A stretch of 20,205 nucleotides of DNA from Actinomyces sp. (GCA_018375675.1 JAHACW010000041.1:1-20205); one strand, 5' to 3'; positions 1-7,750 are shown, numbered from the stretch's first letter. The notes: generated by a model from the sequence alone, not told the origin. Program-made: numbers and translations.

Positions 1-449
1 ACCTGAGGAACGTTTCCCTCCTCGTACTGGACAGCGTTATTGGAGCCGGTGAAGGAGACCTTGTCGGCGGACTTCACCTCGACGGCATTCGCGGAGCCGT
101 TGATCGTGATCTCGGAGACGGCCTCGCCCTCGATGTGGTTGTTCGAGCCATTGATGACGACGGTCTTCGTGCCCGCGGGGATCTCGACGTGCGCGTTGGA
201 CTCATCGATCGTGAAGGTGCCGGAAGCATCGGACTTGCCGGAATCCTTCGGAGCGTCTGACTTGCCGGAGTCGGTGGACGCGTCGGTCTTGGTGTCAGTG
301 CGCGGGTTGCTCGATGCCTCGGGGGCGGACGAAGCCGCGGGGGCGGAGGAGTCGCCGCCGGAGACGTTGGCGGTCTGGGAGCAGCCGGTCAGGGCCACGG
401 TGGCGACGGCCAGGGCAGCCGCGGCGGGAAGGAAGGACTTCAGGGACAT
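1..449 (-). CDS. DUF3060-like lipoprotein, 3' end outside the window
   Basis: The first 149 codons are present; the C-terminus lies beyond base 1. Residues 1-23 form a lipoprotein signal peptide: MSLK, a hydrophobic core, then the lipobox LTGC with C23 as the lipidated residue. An Ala/Ser/Pro/Asp-rich linker (about 24-75) contains two copies of DSGKSDA. From about residue 77 come short beta-strand repeats of the type VVINGSNNHIEG / ITINGSANAVEV / VSFTGSNNAVQY, the pattern of DUF3060 proteins, which probably form a small right-handed beta-solenoid on the outer surface. The ATG is preceded by AGGGAG with a 5-nt gap, a clear ribosome binding site. It starts 50 nt after the OmpA-domain gene and no good promoter is visible in that gap, so the two are probably cotranscribed. 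Function is unknown; the family assignment rests on repeat pattern only. Confidence 0.85.
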   Translation of the reverse strand, partial: MSLKSFLPAAAALAVATVALTGCSQTANVSGGDSSAPAASSAPEASSNPRTDTKTDASTDSGKSDAPKDSGKSDASGTFTIDESNAHVEIPAGTKTVVINGSNNHIEGEAVSEITINGSANAVEVKSADKVSFTGSNNAVQYEEGNVPQ

Positions 450-499
450 GGTGTCTCCCTTTCGTATGTTGATCAGTTGGTCAAACGTTAGTGAGAGTA

Positions 500-1711
500 C
501 TAGAAGGCGGGGATGAAGATCTCGACGCGGCGGTTGAGTGCACGTCCGGCCGGGTTGTCCGAGCCGTCGGCGTTCTCGTTGGGTGCAACGGGCTTCGATT
601 CGCCGTAGCCGGTCGCATCCAGGATCGCGCTCACGCCGTCCTTCTTCAGCTCTGCGGACACGGCATCCGCGCGCTCCTGCGAGAGCTGGAGGTTGAAGGC
701 TTCGTCCGAGATGGAATCGGTGTGGCCGTAGATGTGGGCGGTGGGAACCTTCGCGTTGTTGAGCACGCCCGCCAGGCTCTTCAGGGTCTGGGCGGCGTCG
801 GAGCGAATGTCGGACTTGCCGAAGTCGAAGAGGACGCCATCCTCCAGGGTGATGACCGTGCCGCAGGACTCGACGGGCTTGAGGGACTCGACGGGCGGGA
901 ACTTGCCGAGCTTGGCGACCTTCTCGACCTTCGGAGCGTCCTTGACGGTCGCGCCGTTGACGGTCGCAGTGCCGTCGCCGTTGTTCTGGATCGTCAGCTT
1001 CCCGTCCGAGTAGCTGCCCGTGCCGTCACCGTTGTTGATGATCGTGACGGTGCCCTTGGAGAACTGGCCGGAGCCGTCACCCTTGTTGATGATCGTCTCC
1101 ATGGAGGTCGTATTGGAGTAGTTGCCGCCGCCAGTGCCGTTCAGGATGATGCTGGTCGTCGTCGTGGAGTAGGTGCCCGAACCGTCGGCCTCGACGTTGA
1201 TGCTCACCATGGTGTCGGCGTTGGAGTACGTGCCCGAGCCGTCGCCGCCGTAGATGATGGAGATGGGGCCCTCGGTGATGACGCCGGAGCCGGTGCCGTC
1301 GTTGACGACCGTGCCCTTATCGCTCGAGGAGACGGCGGAGCCGTCGCCACCCAGGACCGTCGAGCCGGACACCAGGGACGTGCCGTCGCACTTGGCGGGG
1401 GAGACTGTCACACCAGGGACGGAGGCGAGGGACGTGGAAGCAGCCTGGACGACGGCCTTATCCGCGTTCGACGCGAACACGTCGATCGCGGGAACCGAGA
1501 AGAGCGGGATCGGGGGGATCTCGCCGGGACGGTAGCCCGGGACCGTCGGGGCTGAGGCGGGAGCTGCGGACTGGGTGGGTGCAGCCGTGGTGGCCTCGGT
1601 GGTGGGCGCAGCCGCGGGAGTCTGGGGCTTCGAGGAGCCGCAGGCGCCCAGGGCGAGCGTGGTCGCAGCGACGAGAGCGGAGGCTGTCAGGGTGCGTCGT
1701 GTGATGATCAT
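500..1711 (-). CDS. OmpA-domain lipoprotein with GDGSG repeats
   Basis: 403 residues. The start at 1711 is preferred over an upstream in-frame ATG (1783) because it gives a normal signal peptide: MIITRR, a hydrophobic core and lipobox LGAC with C24. Residues 25-58 are an Ala/Thr/Pro linker. Residues about 119-252 hold roughly eight imperfect repeats around G-D-G-[ST]-G-x-[YF]-S alternating with short beta-strands (TIINNGDGTGSY), likely a beta-solenoid related to DUF3060. Residues about 284-403 are an OmpA C-terminal (peptidoglycan-binding) domain: FDFGKSDIR, GHTDS (D332), NLQLSQERADAV (R347) and GRALNRRVEIF. The Asp and Arg are the residues that in this family hold meso-diaminopimelate or an equivalent stem-peptide group. 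The protein probably sits lipid-anchored on the membrane and grips the cell wall. It is likely the first gene of an operon with the downstream DUF3060 lipoprotein. Cell-wall ligand and partners are inferred. Confidence 0.88.
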   Translation of the reverse strand: MIITRRTLTASALVAATTLALGACGSSKPQTPAAAPTTEATTAAPTQSAAPASAPTVPGYRPGEIPPIPLFSVPAIDVFASNADKAVVQAASTSLASVPGVTVSPAKCDGTSLVSGSTVLGGDGSAVSSSDKGTVVNDGTGSGVITEGPISIIYGGDGSGTYSNADTMVSINVEADGSGTYSTTTTSIILNGTGGGNYSNTTSMETIINKGDGSGQFSKGTVTIINNGDGTGSYSDGKLTIQNNGDGTATVNGATVKDAPKVEKVAKLGKFPPVESLKPVESCGTVITLEDGVLFDFGKSDIRSDAAQTLKSLAGVLNNAKVPTAHIYGHTDSISDEAFNLQLSQERADAVSAELKKDGVSAILDATGYGESKPVAPNENADGSDNPAGRALNRRVEIFIPAF

Positions 1712-1777
1712 GAACCTAACCGTACGGGAAAATATAAGGGGCGCATACTGTTCCGGTAAGCATGTAAAGCCGCGGAA

Positions 1778-1828
1778 TCTCAAGGATCTCAGGGGGATTC
1801 TGAGGGCGACTCAGGGGGTAATCAGGGT
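1778..1828. promoter_or_regulatory. Phased TCTCAGGG-like direct repeats (candidate operator)
   Basis: Read on the plus strand, five variants of TCT[CG]A[AG]GG start at 1778, 1787, 1799, about 1809 and about 1821. The spacings are 9, 12, 10 and about 12, close to one helical turn. Two copies of CTCAGGGGG (1788-1796, 1810-1818) are exactly 22 bp apart. The block ends 67 bp upstream of the OmpA-lipoprotein start, and also lies 155 bp before gpmA. Helically phased direct repeats are typical of OmpR/PhoB-type response regulator sites. That reading is an inference. Confidence 0.4.
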
Positions 1829-1983
1829 ATGGCCGGGGTCTTTGTCCGGACAGGAATAGGGGTCTCGTCGCGCGGTGTTGGGGGAGGGGGCCTCGTCTCC
1901 CTGGTGATCCCGTGTCCAAGCTGTGGCGTGATCAACCCCACGGGGTGTATGAGGAGGGTTGGAACCTGTGGGACAATGGAGAC

Positions 1984-2721
1984 ATGAGCTACAAACTGGT
2001 GCTGCTCCGCCACGGCGAGAGCGAATGGAATGCAAAGAACCTCTTCACCGGTTGGGTGGATGTTCCGCTGTCGGACAAGGGCCGCGCGGAGGCTACCCAC
2101 GGTGGCGAGCTCCTCAAGGAAGCGGGCGTGAAGCCTGACCTCCTGTTCACGTCGATGCTGCGTCGCGCCATCATGACCGCGAACCTCGCCCTCGACGCTG
2201 CCGATCGCCACTGGATCCCCGTTGAGCGCAACTGGCGCCTCAACGAGCGTCACTACGGTGCGCTCCAGGGCAAGAACAAGAAGGAAATCCGCGACGAGTA
2301 CGGCGAGGATCAGTTCATGCTGTGGCGCCGTTCCTTCGACGTGGCTCCGCCCGCCATCGAGGCCGGCTCCGAGTTCTCGCAGGATGCCGACCCGCGCTAC
2401 GCCGGCGAGCCCGTCCCCATGAGCGAGTGCCTCAAGGACGTCATCGCGCGTCTGCTGCCCTACTGGGATGAGACCATCGTTCCCGCGATCAAGACCGGCA
2501 AGACCGTCATGATCGCCGCGCACGGCAACTCGCTGCGCGCCATCGTCAAGCACCTGGATGAGATCTCCGACGAGGACATCGCCGGCGTCAACATCCCCAC
2601 CGGCATTCCGCTGGTGTACGAGCTCGACGAGGAAACCCTCAAGCCCATCAAGAAGGGCGGCACCTACCTGGATCCCGAGGCTGAGGCGAAGATCGCCGCG
2701 GTCGCCAACCAGGGCAAGTGA
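1984..2721 (+). CDS. gpmA: 2,3-bisphosphoglycerate-dependent phosphoglycerate mutase
   Basis: 245 residues, the usual length for dPGM. Interconverts 3-phosphoglycerate and 2-phosphoglycerate in glycolysis and gluconeogenesis, in the cytosol, through a phosphohistidine. Visible catalytic features: [10 protein letters not shown] with nucleophile H10 after R9, the [10 protein letters not shown] segment with R61, [15 protein letters not shown] with E88 as proton donor, and AAHGNSLRA with H180. The start at 1984 ([12 protein letters not shown]) fits the family; an upstream in-frame ATG at 1912 would add an unrelated 24-residue tail. The ATG follows GGAGAC closely and lies 6 nt after GACAAT preceded by TGG, so a short-leader or leaderless transcript is possible. 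A strong hairpin follows the stop. It appears to be a single-gene unit. Confidence 0.97.
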   Translation: MSYKLVLLRHGESEWNAKNLFTGWVDVPLSDKGRAEATHGGELLKEAGVKPDLLFTSMLRRAIMTANLALDAADRHWIPVERNWRLNERHYGALQGKNKKEIRDEYGEDQFMLWRRSFDVAPPAIEAGSEFSQDADPRYAGEPVPMSECLKDVIARLLPYWDETIVPAIKTGKTVMIAAHGNSLRAIVKHLDEISDEDIAGVNIPTGIPLVYELDEETLKPIKKGGTYLDPEAEAKIAAVANQGK

Positions 2722-2728
2722 GCTGATC

Positions 2729-2768
2729 GGAGCCCCGGCATCGTCTGCATGGACGAGGCCGGGGCTCC
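2729..2768 (+). terminator. Hairpin terminator after gpmA
   Basis: GGAGCCCCGGC (2729-2739) pairs perfectly with GCCGGGGCTCC (2758-2768). Inside, after one mismatch, TCGTC (2741-2745) pairs with GACGA (2752-2756) around a 6-nt loop. It begins 7 nt after the gpmA stop. There is no run of T afterwards, as is common in high-GC actinobacteria. Confidence 0.75.
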
Positions 2769-2949
2769 GTCATGCCCGGAAAACCGCGCCTTGTGGGGTG
2801 TGATGCCCGTCCTTATGGCGCACGTTTAACCGTGAGCAGGGTCGCATGCTGGGACGAATTGCGGTCGTGCTTGAAGTTGGTTTGTGTCGTTCCTTGTATG
2901 CGTGTAACGTTGAGCTTTCACACTGTATGGGTCGGTTTTGCTCGCCAGC

Positions 2950-2958
2950 TGGTAGAAT
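2950..2958 (+). promoter_or_regulatory. Extended -10 promoter of carD
   Basis: TGG immediately precedes TAGAAT (2953-2958), a TGn extended -10 box. Transcription would begin near 2965, giving a leader of about 31 nt that contains the AGGAG ribosome binding site (2984-2988). No good -35 hexamer is visible 16-18 nt upstream. A second, weaker candidate lies farther up: TTGAAG (2871-2876), 17 nt, TTGTAT (2894-2899). Confidence 0.5.
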
Positions 2959-2995
2959 AGTTGTGCTATCCACGCAAGCACCCAGGAGTCCATCC

Positions 2996-3514
2996 ATGTC
3001 GTTTGAAATCGGTCAGACGGTCGTCTACCCGCACCACGGCGCAGCCACGATCGAAGAGGTCATGACGCGCACCATTCGTGGTGAGGAGCGGACGTACCTG
3101 AAGCTGCGTGTGAACCAGGGCGATCTTGAGATTCAGGTCCCCGCCGAGAACGTCGATATGGTCGGCGTCCGCGACATCGTCGACGAGGACGGCCTCGAAG
3201 AGGTCCTCTCCGTCCTGCGCGCCCCCTACATCGAGGAGCCCACCAACTGGTCGCGCCGCTTCAAGGCGAACCAGGAGAAGATCGCCACCGGCGACATCGT
3301 GAAGGTCGCCGAGGTCGTGCGTGACCTGACCCGCCGCGACGATCTGAAGAAGCTGTCCACGGGTGAGAAGCGCATGCTGACGAAGGCCCGTGGAATCCTC
3401 ACCTCCGAGCTGGCCCTGGCGCGCAACATCGAAAAGTCCGCCGCCGCCGAGCGCCTCGACGCCGTCCTGGCAGAGGGACGCATCGAAGTCGAAGAAGATG
3501 CCGTCGAAGAGTGA
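2996..3514 (+). CDS. carD: CarD, RNA polymerase-binding transcription regulator
   Basis: 172 residues, slightly longer than the roughly 162 of the mycobacterial protein. CarD binds the RNA polymerase beta subunit and the upstream edge of the -10 region and stabilises open complexes, notably at rRNA promoters. Residues 1-60 are the Tudor-like polymerase interaction domain ([20 protein letters not shown]). The C-terminal helical DNA-binding domain includes [16 protein letters not shown] with W85, the same position as the tryptophan that wedges into the promoter in M. tuberculosis CarD, then [12 protein letters not shown] and [20 protein letters not shown]. The tail is acidic. Start 2996 has AGGAG 7 nt upstream. 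The last 17 nt overlap ispD, so the two are translationally coupled, an arrangement common in actinobacteria. Confidence 0.97.
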   Translation: MSFEIGQTVVYPHHGAATIEEVMTRTIRGEERTYLKLRVNQGDLEIQVPAENVDMVGVRDIVDEDGLEEVLSVLRAPYIEEPTNWSRRFKANQEKIATGDIVKVAEVVRDLTRRDDLKKLSTGEKRMLTKARGILTSELALARNIEKSAAAERLDAVLAEGRIEVEEDAVEE

Positions 3515-4202
3515 GTCCTGCGCGGTCCTGACGGCCGCCGGCTCCGGCTCTCGCCTTGGCTGCGAGGGGCCGAAAGCCCTCGTTGAACTCTCGGGTCGCC
3601 CCCTTGTCTGGTGGGCGGCCCGCGGCCTACGCGCCGGGGGAGTGGGGGCGATCGTCGTGACGGCCCCGGCCTCGTCCATCGAGGAATTTCGTAGTGCCCT
3701 GTCCGATATCGACGACCTGACCGTCGTCGCCGGCTCCGATCGCTCGCGTCAGGAGTCCGTGGCCCTCGGCCTGGCCGCACTCGGGCACTGCGAGGCAGAC
3801 ACGGTCGTCCTCGTGCACGACGCGGCGCGGCCCCTGACGCCCCCGCAGGTCACCGAGCGAGTCATCGACGCGGTTGCCGGCGGCGCGGGAGCGGTCATCC
3901 CGGTCCTGCCCGTCACCGACACCCTCAAGACCGTGGACGCGTCCGGCGTGGTCGTCGGCACGCCCCGTCGCTCCGACATGGTGGCCGTGCAGACCCCGCA
4001 GGGCTTCCGCTGGGATGTTCTCATTCGCGCACACGAGGAGGGCGCCTCCCTGGGCGCGGACGAGGCCCGGGCGGCCACGGACGACGCCGGCCTCGTCGAG
4101 GCGATCGGCGGGACCGTGCACACGGTCGCGGGCGACGAACGATCCATGAAGGTCACACGCCCCCTCGACCTGGCGCTCGCGCAGATCCTGGTCGCGGAGT
4201 AA
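3498..4202 (+). CDS. ispD: 2-C-methyl-D-erythritol 4-phosphate cytidylyltransferase
   Basis: 234 residues, normal for the family. Transfers CMP from CTP to 2-C-methyl-D-erythritol 4-phosphate, the third step of the non-mevalonate (MEP) route to isoprenoids, in the cytosol. Visible motifs: the nucleotide-binding loop [13 protein letters not shown] (R19) with GPKAL (K26), the pair that stabilises the CTP phosphates; [24 protein letters not shown] (D108, R111); [27 protein letters not shown]; and the C-terminal [17 protein letters not shown]. The start at 3498 lies inside carD (17-nt overlap), giving [15 protein letters not shown]. An earlier in-frame ATG would lie deep in carD. In many actinobacteria ispF follows directly; here it is about 10.4 kb away on the other strand. 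Confidence 0.96.
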   Translation: MPSKSESCAVLTAAGSGSRLGCEGPKALVELSGRPLVWWAARGLRAGGVGAIVVTAPASSIEEFRSALSDIDDLTVVAGSDRSRQESVALGLAALGHCEADTVVLVHDAARPLTPPQVTERVIDAVAGGAGAVIPVLPVTDTLKTVDASGVVVGTPRRSDMVAVQTPQGFRWDVLIRAHEEGASLGADEARAATDDAGLVEAIGGTVHTVAGDERSMKVTRPLDLALAQILVAE

Positions 4203-4238
4203 ACGGGTGCCTAAGCGCACTGCCCGGCTGGCGTTGGC

Positions 4239-4261
4239 GGTGCGCGCCTAGCACGCGCACC
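4239..4261. terminator. Bidirectional hairpin between ispD and the convergent membrane gene
   Basis: GGTGCGCG (4239-4246) and CGCGCACC (4254-4261) form a perfect 8-bp stem with a 7-nt loop. It sits between the ispD stop (4200-4202) and the end of the convergent gene (4287), so it could stop transcription from both sides. No T-run is present. Confidence 0.6.
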
Positions 4262-4286
4262 AGCGCGGCCCGGGCGGCGATATGTG

Positions 4287-5075
4287 TCAGCGGGCCGTCA
4301 AGATCTCCCATGCCATCCTGGCTCCCTCTGAGGATGACAGCATTGCAAGCTTTTCCGGCCGATTGTTGAAGTAGGTGACCAGGCTGTCCACCCGCGAAAG
4401 CGGTATGGGGATTCCTGTCATGTCGAACTCCATGTCGCGGTTGGCTCCGTCAGCGGACACGTACATGAGCGGAAGCTGATCGCCGATGTCGGGAATTGGA
4501 CTGAAGCCCTTAATGGTCGGATGGCGCTCCCATGGAATACGTGTCGCGGACCTGTCGATGAGAGAACGGAACGCGACATCTTCAGGAGTGAACTCGATGA
4601 TCGGGCCCTGATGGATTAGCCAGAGCCTGTGGGGTGAGGACATGAACATGAAATAGAACATCGTCGAGAACATGAGGCCCGTGATCAAGCTGAGGACAGC
4701 GCCGACGGCCGAGTGGGTCACCAGCACTTCGATGATGATCGCTATTGGAGCGCAGGCTATGCCGATGCCGAAGGCGATCTGTTTTACGCGAACGAGGGCG
4801 AGTGTGGGACGTATCGATATTCCCTTACCCTCTACGTGCACGATCCATCTGTCGTATCGGTGGAGTATCTGAGCGACTGCGAGAAACGTGGATGCGATGC
4901 CTAAGAGCAAGCAGTAGCCGGAGAAAAATAGCGCGATGCCACCCGGCATGTAGCCCGACAGTAACAAGAAGATGACCGCGGCCACCGGGAAGAAGATGGC
5001 GGGGCGGACTAAGTTGTTTACCTTGGCGTACTGCTTGTCGGCTTCCGAGGGGCTCACCAGCGTGCTGCGTGCCAT
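4287..5075 (-). CDS. Four-helix membrane protein, tandem paralogue A
   Basis: 262 residues from the preferred start at 5075, which has AAGGAG (5082-5087) 6 nt upstream. Four hydrophobic segments are visible at about residues 25-41, 46-70, 99-120 and 124-146. A soluble C-terminal domain (about 150-262) contains LIHQGPIIEFTPEDVAF, IPWERHPTIKGF, EFDMTGIPI and YFNNRPEKLAML. The neighbouring gene B has the same length and aligns without gaps along its whole length (HRGPFIVFSP, IPWDMHPRIEGF, VFDMTGAPM, YFVDKPEERAKL), so the two arose by duplication. The C-terminal part could be a small beta-rich (PH-like) domain, but I do not recognise the family. The frame is open for 94 codons upstream to an ATG at 5357, so a 356-residue version with two extra membrane helices is possible. 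Confidence 0.8.
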   Translation of the reverse strand: MARSTLVSPSEADKQYAKVNNLVRPAIFFPVAAVIFLLLSGYMPGGIALFFSGYCLLLGIASTFLAVAQILHRYDRWIVHVEGKGISIRPTLALVRVKQIAFGIGIACAPIAIIIEVLVTHSAVGAVLSLITGLMFSTMFYFMFMSSPHRLWLIHQGPIIEFTPEDVAFRSLIDRSATRIPWERHPTIKGFSPIPDIGDQLPLMYVSADGANRDMEFDMTGIPIPLSRVDSLVTYFNNRPEKLAMLSSSEGARMAWEILTAR

Positions 5076-5114
5076 CGTCTTCTCCTTCCTGGGTGACATC
5101 CCAGGGTATGGCAT
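5072..5114 (-). repeat. 43-bp direct repeat, copy 1 (hairpin plus ribosome binding site leader)
   Basis: Matches 6187-6229 at 41 of 43 positions. Read on the minus strand it holds an inverted repeat CCTGGG-N6-CCCAGG (5088-5105) directly followed by AAGGAG and, 6 nt later, the ATG of gene A. The hairpin touches the ribosome binding site, so it may control translation. Confidence 0.8.
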
Positions 5115-5357
5115 GGAGGCGACGAGTGTGCGTTCCTCCTGGCGTGTCGTGATGGCAGTGATCCTTGGCGGGCGGCTGGGTGCGCGCACGTAGGCAACGG
5201 CGGCTGAAATGAAGGCGACGAGGAGAATGCAGACGATAGCGAGCCCGTGACGCAGGCCGAGGGTGGGGAAACCGAGCGCGATGAGGGCGACGAGGACAAG
5301 TGCTGCCACGACTCCGACAGCATAGAAGCACGCGGGGACGATCCATGCTCGGCGCAT
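5076..5357 (-). CDS. Possible small two-helix membrane protein or N-terminal extension of gene A
   Basis: This 94-codon stretch begins at ATG 5357 and reads without a stop into gene A. It encodes MRRAWIVP, then two strongly hydrophobic segments (about residues 9-31 and 38-57) and a basic tail (RAPSRPPRITAITTRQEER), ending in MPYPGMSPRKEKT just before the gene A start. Codon third positions are mostly G/C, as in the real genes here, which argues that it is or was coding. No ribosome binding site precedes 5357, and the frame stays open upstream into the 3' end of gene B. It may be a fused small gene, a true N-terminal extension, or a remnant left by the duplication. The stretch is listed separately because gene B has no counterpart. 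Confidence 0.35.
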
Positions 5358-5401
5358 GATGGCGTCAGCTTGGCTCGGGGTCAGAGGCCGGCGGATGAGC
5401 G

Positions 5402-6190
5402 TCAGGGAGCCGTCAGGAGCGAACGCACGAGCTGGGCGCCCTCCGGCAGGCCGAGCTTCGCGCGCTCCTCCGGCTTGTCGACGAAGTAGTCGATGAGGCG
5501 CCGCAGCAGAACGAAGCGCATGGGGGCGCCCGTCATGTCAAAGACCAGGCCGTCCTCGAGACCGTCAACGGAGACATGCATATGCATGCACGGGAAGAAG
5601 GCATAATCCTCCGCGGTGAAACCTTCAATGCGGGGGTGCATGTCCCACGGGATAGGCGTCGGGGAGCTGTCTGTGAGCGGGTGAATCTCCATGTGATCGG
5701 GCGAGAACACGATGAATGGGCCGCGGTGAATACAAGAGGGGCGCCACGGATTGCTGACGCACAGCGTGAAAGATATTGCCGACAGGAGAAATCCGCAGAG
5801 AATATGAATGATCGCGTGCACGATCGGGACCTGAAGTGCTAGCTCGACGATGAGGGAGATCGGTCCGGCGGTGATTCCGAAAGCGTAGGAGTAACGACGC
5901 ACACGAACCTGAATAAGGGATGGATAGAGTGCCATTCCTCGTGGCTCCGCGTGCACGACCGGTCCCCTGCGACGGCGAACGGACTCCACGATGCCGATCA
6001 CGAGGGATGCTGGGCCTATCAGGAGGCAATAGATAAACAACAAGACGAGCAGGCTGGGCGGCAGAATCCCGCCTAAGAAAAACAACGCGATCGCCGCGAC
6101 GGGACAAGCGGCTGCGATGAAATACCAGTTGAGGGGCTCCATTTGGCGCCCGCCGGCAACGGGAACGCTCAACATCGGGCTTTGCTCCAT
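5402..6190 (-). CDS. Four-helix membrane protein, tandem paralogue B
   Basis: 262 residues from the start at 6190, supported by AAGGAG (6197-6202) 6 nt upstream and by exact length agreement with paralogue A. Starting 13 codons earlier (MPYAGMSPRKEKT) is possible but lacks a ribosome binding site. Four hydrophobic segments lie at about 22-40, 45-70, 101-120 and 123-145. A basic patch (VRRRRG, 71-76) follows the second. The C-terminal domain carries HRGPFIVFSPDHMEIHPL, IPWDMHPRIEGF, HMHVSVDGLEDGLVFDMTGAPM and YFVDKPEERAKLGLPEGAQL. It is divergent from the transporter at 6366 and upstream of paralogue A, probably in one transcript. No known enzyme motif is seen. A membrane-bound stress or envelope role is only a guess. 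Confidence 0.82.
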   Translation of the reverse strand: MEQSPMLSVPVAGGRQMEPLNWYFIAAACPVAAIALFFLGGILPPSLLVLLFIYCLLIGPASLVIGIVESVRRRRGPVVHAEPRGMALYPSLIQVRVRRYSYAFGITAGPISLIVELALQVPIVHAIIHILCGFLLSAISFTLCVSNPWRPSCIHRGPFIVFSPDHMEIHPLTDSSPTPIPWDMHPRIEGFTAEDYAFFPCMHMHVSVDGLEDGLVFDMTGAPMRFVLLRRLIDYFVDKPEERAKLGLPEGAQLVRSLLTAP

Positions 6191-6229
6191 CGTCTTCTCC
6201 TTCCTGGGTGACATCCCAGCATATGGCAT
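6187..6229 (-). repeat. 43-bp direct repeat, copy 2 (hairpin plus ribosome binding site leader)
   Basis: Partner of 5072-5114, with two adjacent mismatches at 6220-6221. The inverted repeat is CTGGG-N6-CCCAG (6204-6219), followed on the minus strand by AAGGAG and the ATG of gene B. The mismatches shorten the stem from 6 to 5 bp. Confidence 0.8.
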
Positions 6230-6302
6230 CCGGTCAGGTCGCGCTGGCGGTTCCCGGGCCTCGTTCCTGGGGCGGCCCGAGGAGTAAGTGAGCTACGAAA
6301 CG

Positions 6303-6311
6303 TGGTAGGTT
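6303..6311 (+). promoter_or_regulatory. Extended -10 candidate promoter of the MFS transporter
   Basis: TGG followed by TAGGTT (6306-6311). Transcription would begin near 6318, leaving a leader of about 48 nt that includes the AAGGAG ribosome binding site at 6351-6356. No convincing -35 hexamer is seen. Confidence 0.35.
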
Positions 6312-6365
6312 CACCCTGGACGCACACGCGCCGCCGAGCACTCCCCATCGAAGGAGCCCGATCCC

Positions 6366-7715
6366 ATGAGCACAACGCCCGCTACCCCACATCGCGTCAT
6401 CACGCGCAAAGTCGTCGACTGGGCGGCCTGGGACTGGGGCAGCGCCGCCTTCAACGCGGTCGCCACGACCTTCGTGTTCACGACCTACCTGACCAGCGAC
6501 GGCGTCTTCACCGACTCGGGTACGGCCTCGACGTGGCTGAGTAACGGCATGACGATCGCGGGACTGTTCATCGCCCTGCTGGCCCCCATCACCGGCCAGC
6601 GCGCCGATCGACGAGGCCGGGGCGGAGTCTGGCTCGGATGGTTCACGGGCGCGGTCGTCGTTTGCATGCTCGCCATGTACTTCGTGCACCCCGAGTCGGT
6701 CCTCGGGCCCCAGGGTGCGCTCATGCTGGGTATTGCGCTGCTGGGCCTGGGTAACGTGTTCTTCGAGTTCGCCTCGGTGAACTACAACGCGATGCTCAAC
6801 CATCTGGGCGAGAAGGAAGACCGCGGCAAGATCTCCGGCTTCGGCTGGGCGGCCGGCTATATCGGCGGCATCGTCCTGCTGCTCATCCTCTACGTCGGCC
6901 TCATCGGCGTGAACCTGCTGAACGTGCCCACCGACGCGCACTTGAATATCCGCATCTCCATGGTGATCGCCGCCCTGTGGCTCGGCGGCTTCGCGATCCC
7001 CGTCATCGTGAACCCCCCGCTGCCCAAGAAGGTCCATGCCGGCGGCGATGGCGAGTCGATCATCGACTCCTACAAGCTCCTGTGGCGCACCGTGCGCACC
7101 CTCAAGAACGAGGCCCCGCACACCCTCTTCTTCCTCATTGCCTCCGCTGTCTTCCGCGACGGCCTCGCCGGCGTCTTCACCTTCGGCGCCGTCCTGGCCA
7201 AGACCGCCTTCGGCTTCAGCGCCAGCCAGGTCATGATCTTCGCGATCGCCGCGAATATCGTCGCCGGCCTCGCGACCGTGGCCTTCGGCTGGGTCGACGA
7301 CAAGATCGGCCCGAAGAAGGTCATCATCCTGTCCCTGTGCGCGATGGTCGTCGCCGGCTTCGGCGTCTTCTTCCTGCACGCCCGCGGCCCCGCCGTCTTC
7401 TGGAGCCTCGGCCTGGTCCTCTGCGTCTTCGTCGGCCCCACGCAGTCCGCGTCGCGTTCCTTCCTGTCGCGCATCATTCCCGCCGGCCGCGAGGGCGAGG
7501 TCTTCGGCCTCTACGCGACGACCGGCCGCGCCGTGTCCTTCATGGCGCCCGCCATGTACAGCGTCTTCCTCATGCTCGGCAAGCGCATGACGCCCGCCGG
7601 CGAGGACTACACCTACTGGGGCATCCTCGGCATCATGCTGATCCTCGGCGTGGGCCTGGCCCTCACGATCCCCGTGAAGGCGGACCGCGCTACGCTCCAC
7701 CACATGGAGGACTGA
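6366..7715 (+). CDS. MFS transporter, UMF1/Atg22-like
   Basis: 449 residues with about twelve hydrophobic segments, the usual size for a major facilitator. The start has AAGGAG 9 nt upstream. The short N-terminus leads into VDWAAWDWGSAAFNAVATTFVFTTYL, a pattern typical of the UMF1 (Atg22-like) branch, in which the first helix carries a conserved D-W/A-S-F region. The helix 2-3 loop has PITGQRADRRGR, matching the MFS signature G-x3-D-R-x-G-R-R. Another landmark is FEFASVNYNAMLNHL with KEDRGKISGFGWAAGYIGG, and the loop between halves runs near residues 225-250. The second-half repeat of the signature is GWVDDKIGPKKVI. It exports or imports an unknown small molecule across the cytoplasmic membrane; substrates in this branch are poorly defined. 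It stands alone, divergent from gene B and convergent with the propeller-family genes. Confidence 0.9.
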   Translation: MSTTPATPHRVITRKVVDWAAWDWGSAAFNAVATTFVFTTYLTSDGVFTDSGTASTWLSNGMTIAGLFIALLAPITGQRADRRGRGGVWLGWFTGAVVVCMLAMYFVHPESVLGPQGALMLGIALLGLGNVFFEFASVNYNAMLNHLGEKEDRGKISGFGWAAGYIGGIVLLLILYVGLIGVNLLNVPTDAHLNIRISMVIAALWLGGFAIPVIVNPPLPKKVHAGGDGESIIDSYKLLWRTVRTLKNEAPHTLFFLIASAVFRDGLAGVFTFGAVLAKTAFGFSASQVMIFAIAANIVAGLATVAFGWVDDKIGPKKVIILSLCAMVVAGFGVFFLHARGPAVFWSLGLVLCVFVGPTQSASRSFLSRIIPAGREGEVFGLYATTGRAVSFMAPAMYSVFLMLGKRMTPAGEDYTYWGILGIMLILGVGLALTIPVKADRATLHHMED

Positions 7716-7750
7716 GCTCCTCGACGAGGCTCCGCGCCCGACAACGATAC

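Noticed and set aside
491..1555. 354-codon open frame on the plus strand opposite the OmpA lipoprotein
   Set aside because: It is antisense to a gene with a clear signal peptide and OmpA domain; its protein is a Val/Gly/Arg/Asp-rich composition typical of antisense frames in high-GC DNA.
1870..1892. G-rich run, possible quadruplex
   Set aside because: Only two long G-tracts lie close together; not enough for a supported four-strand structure.
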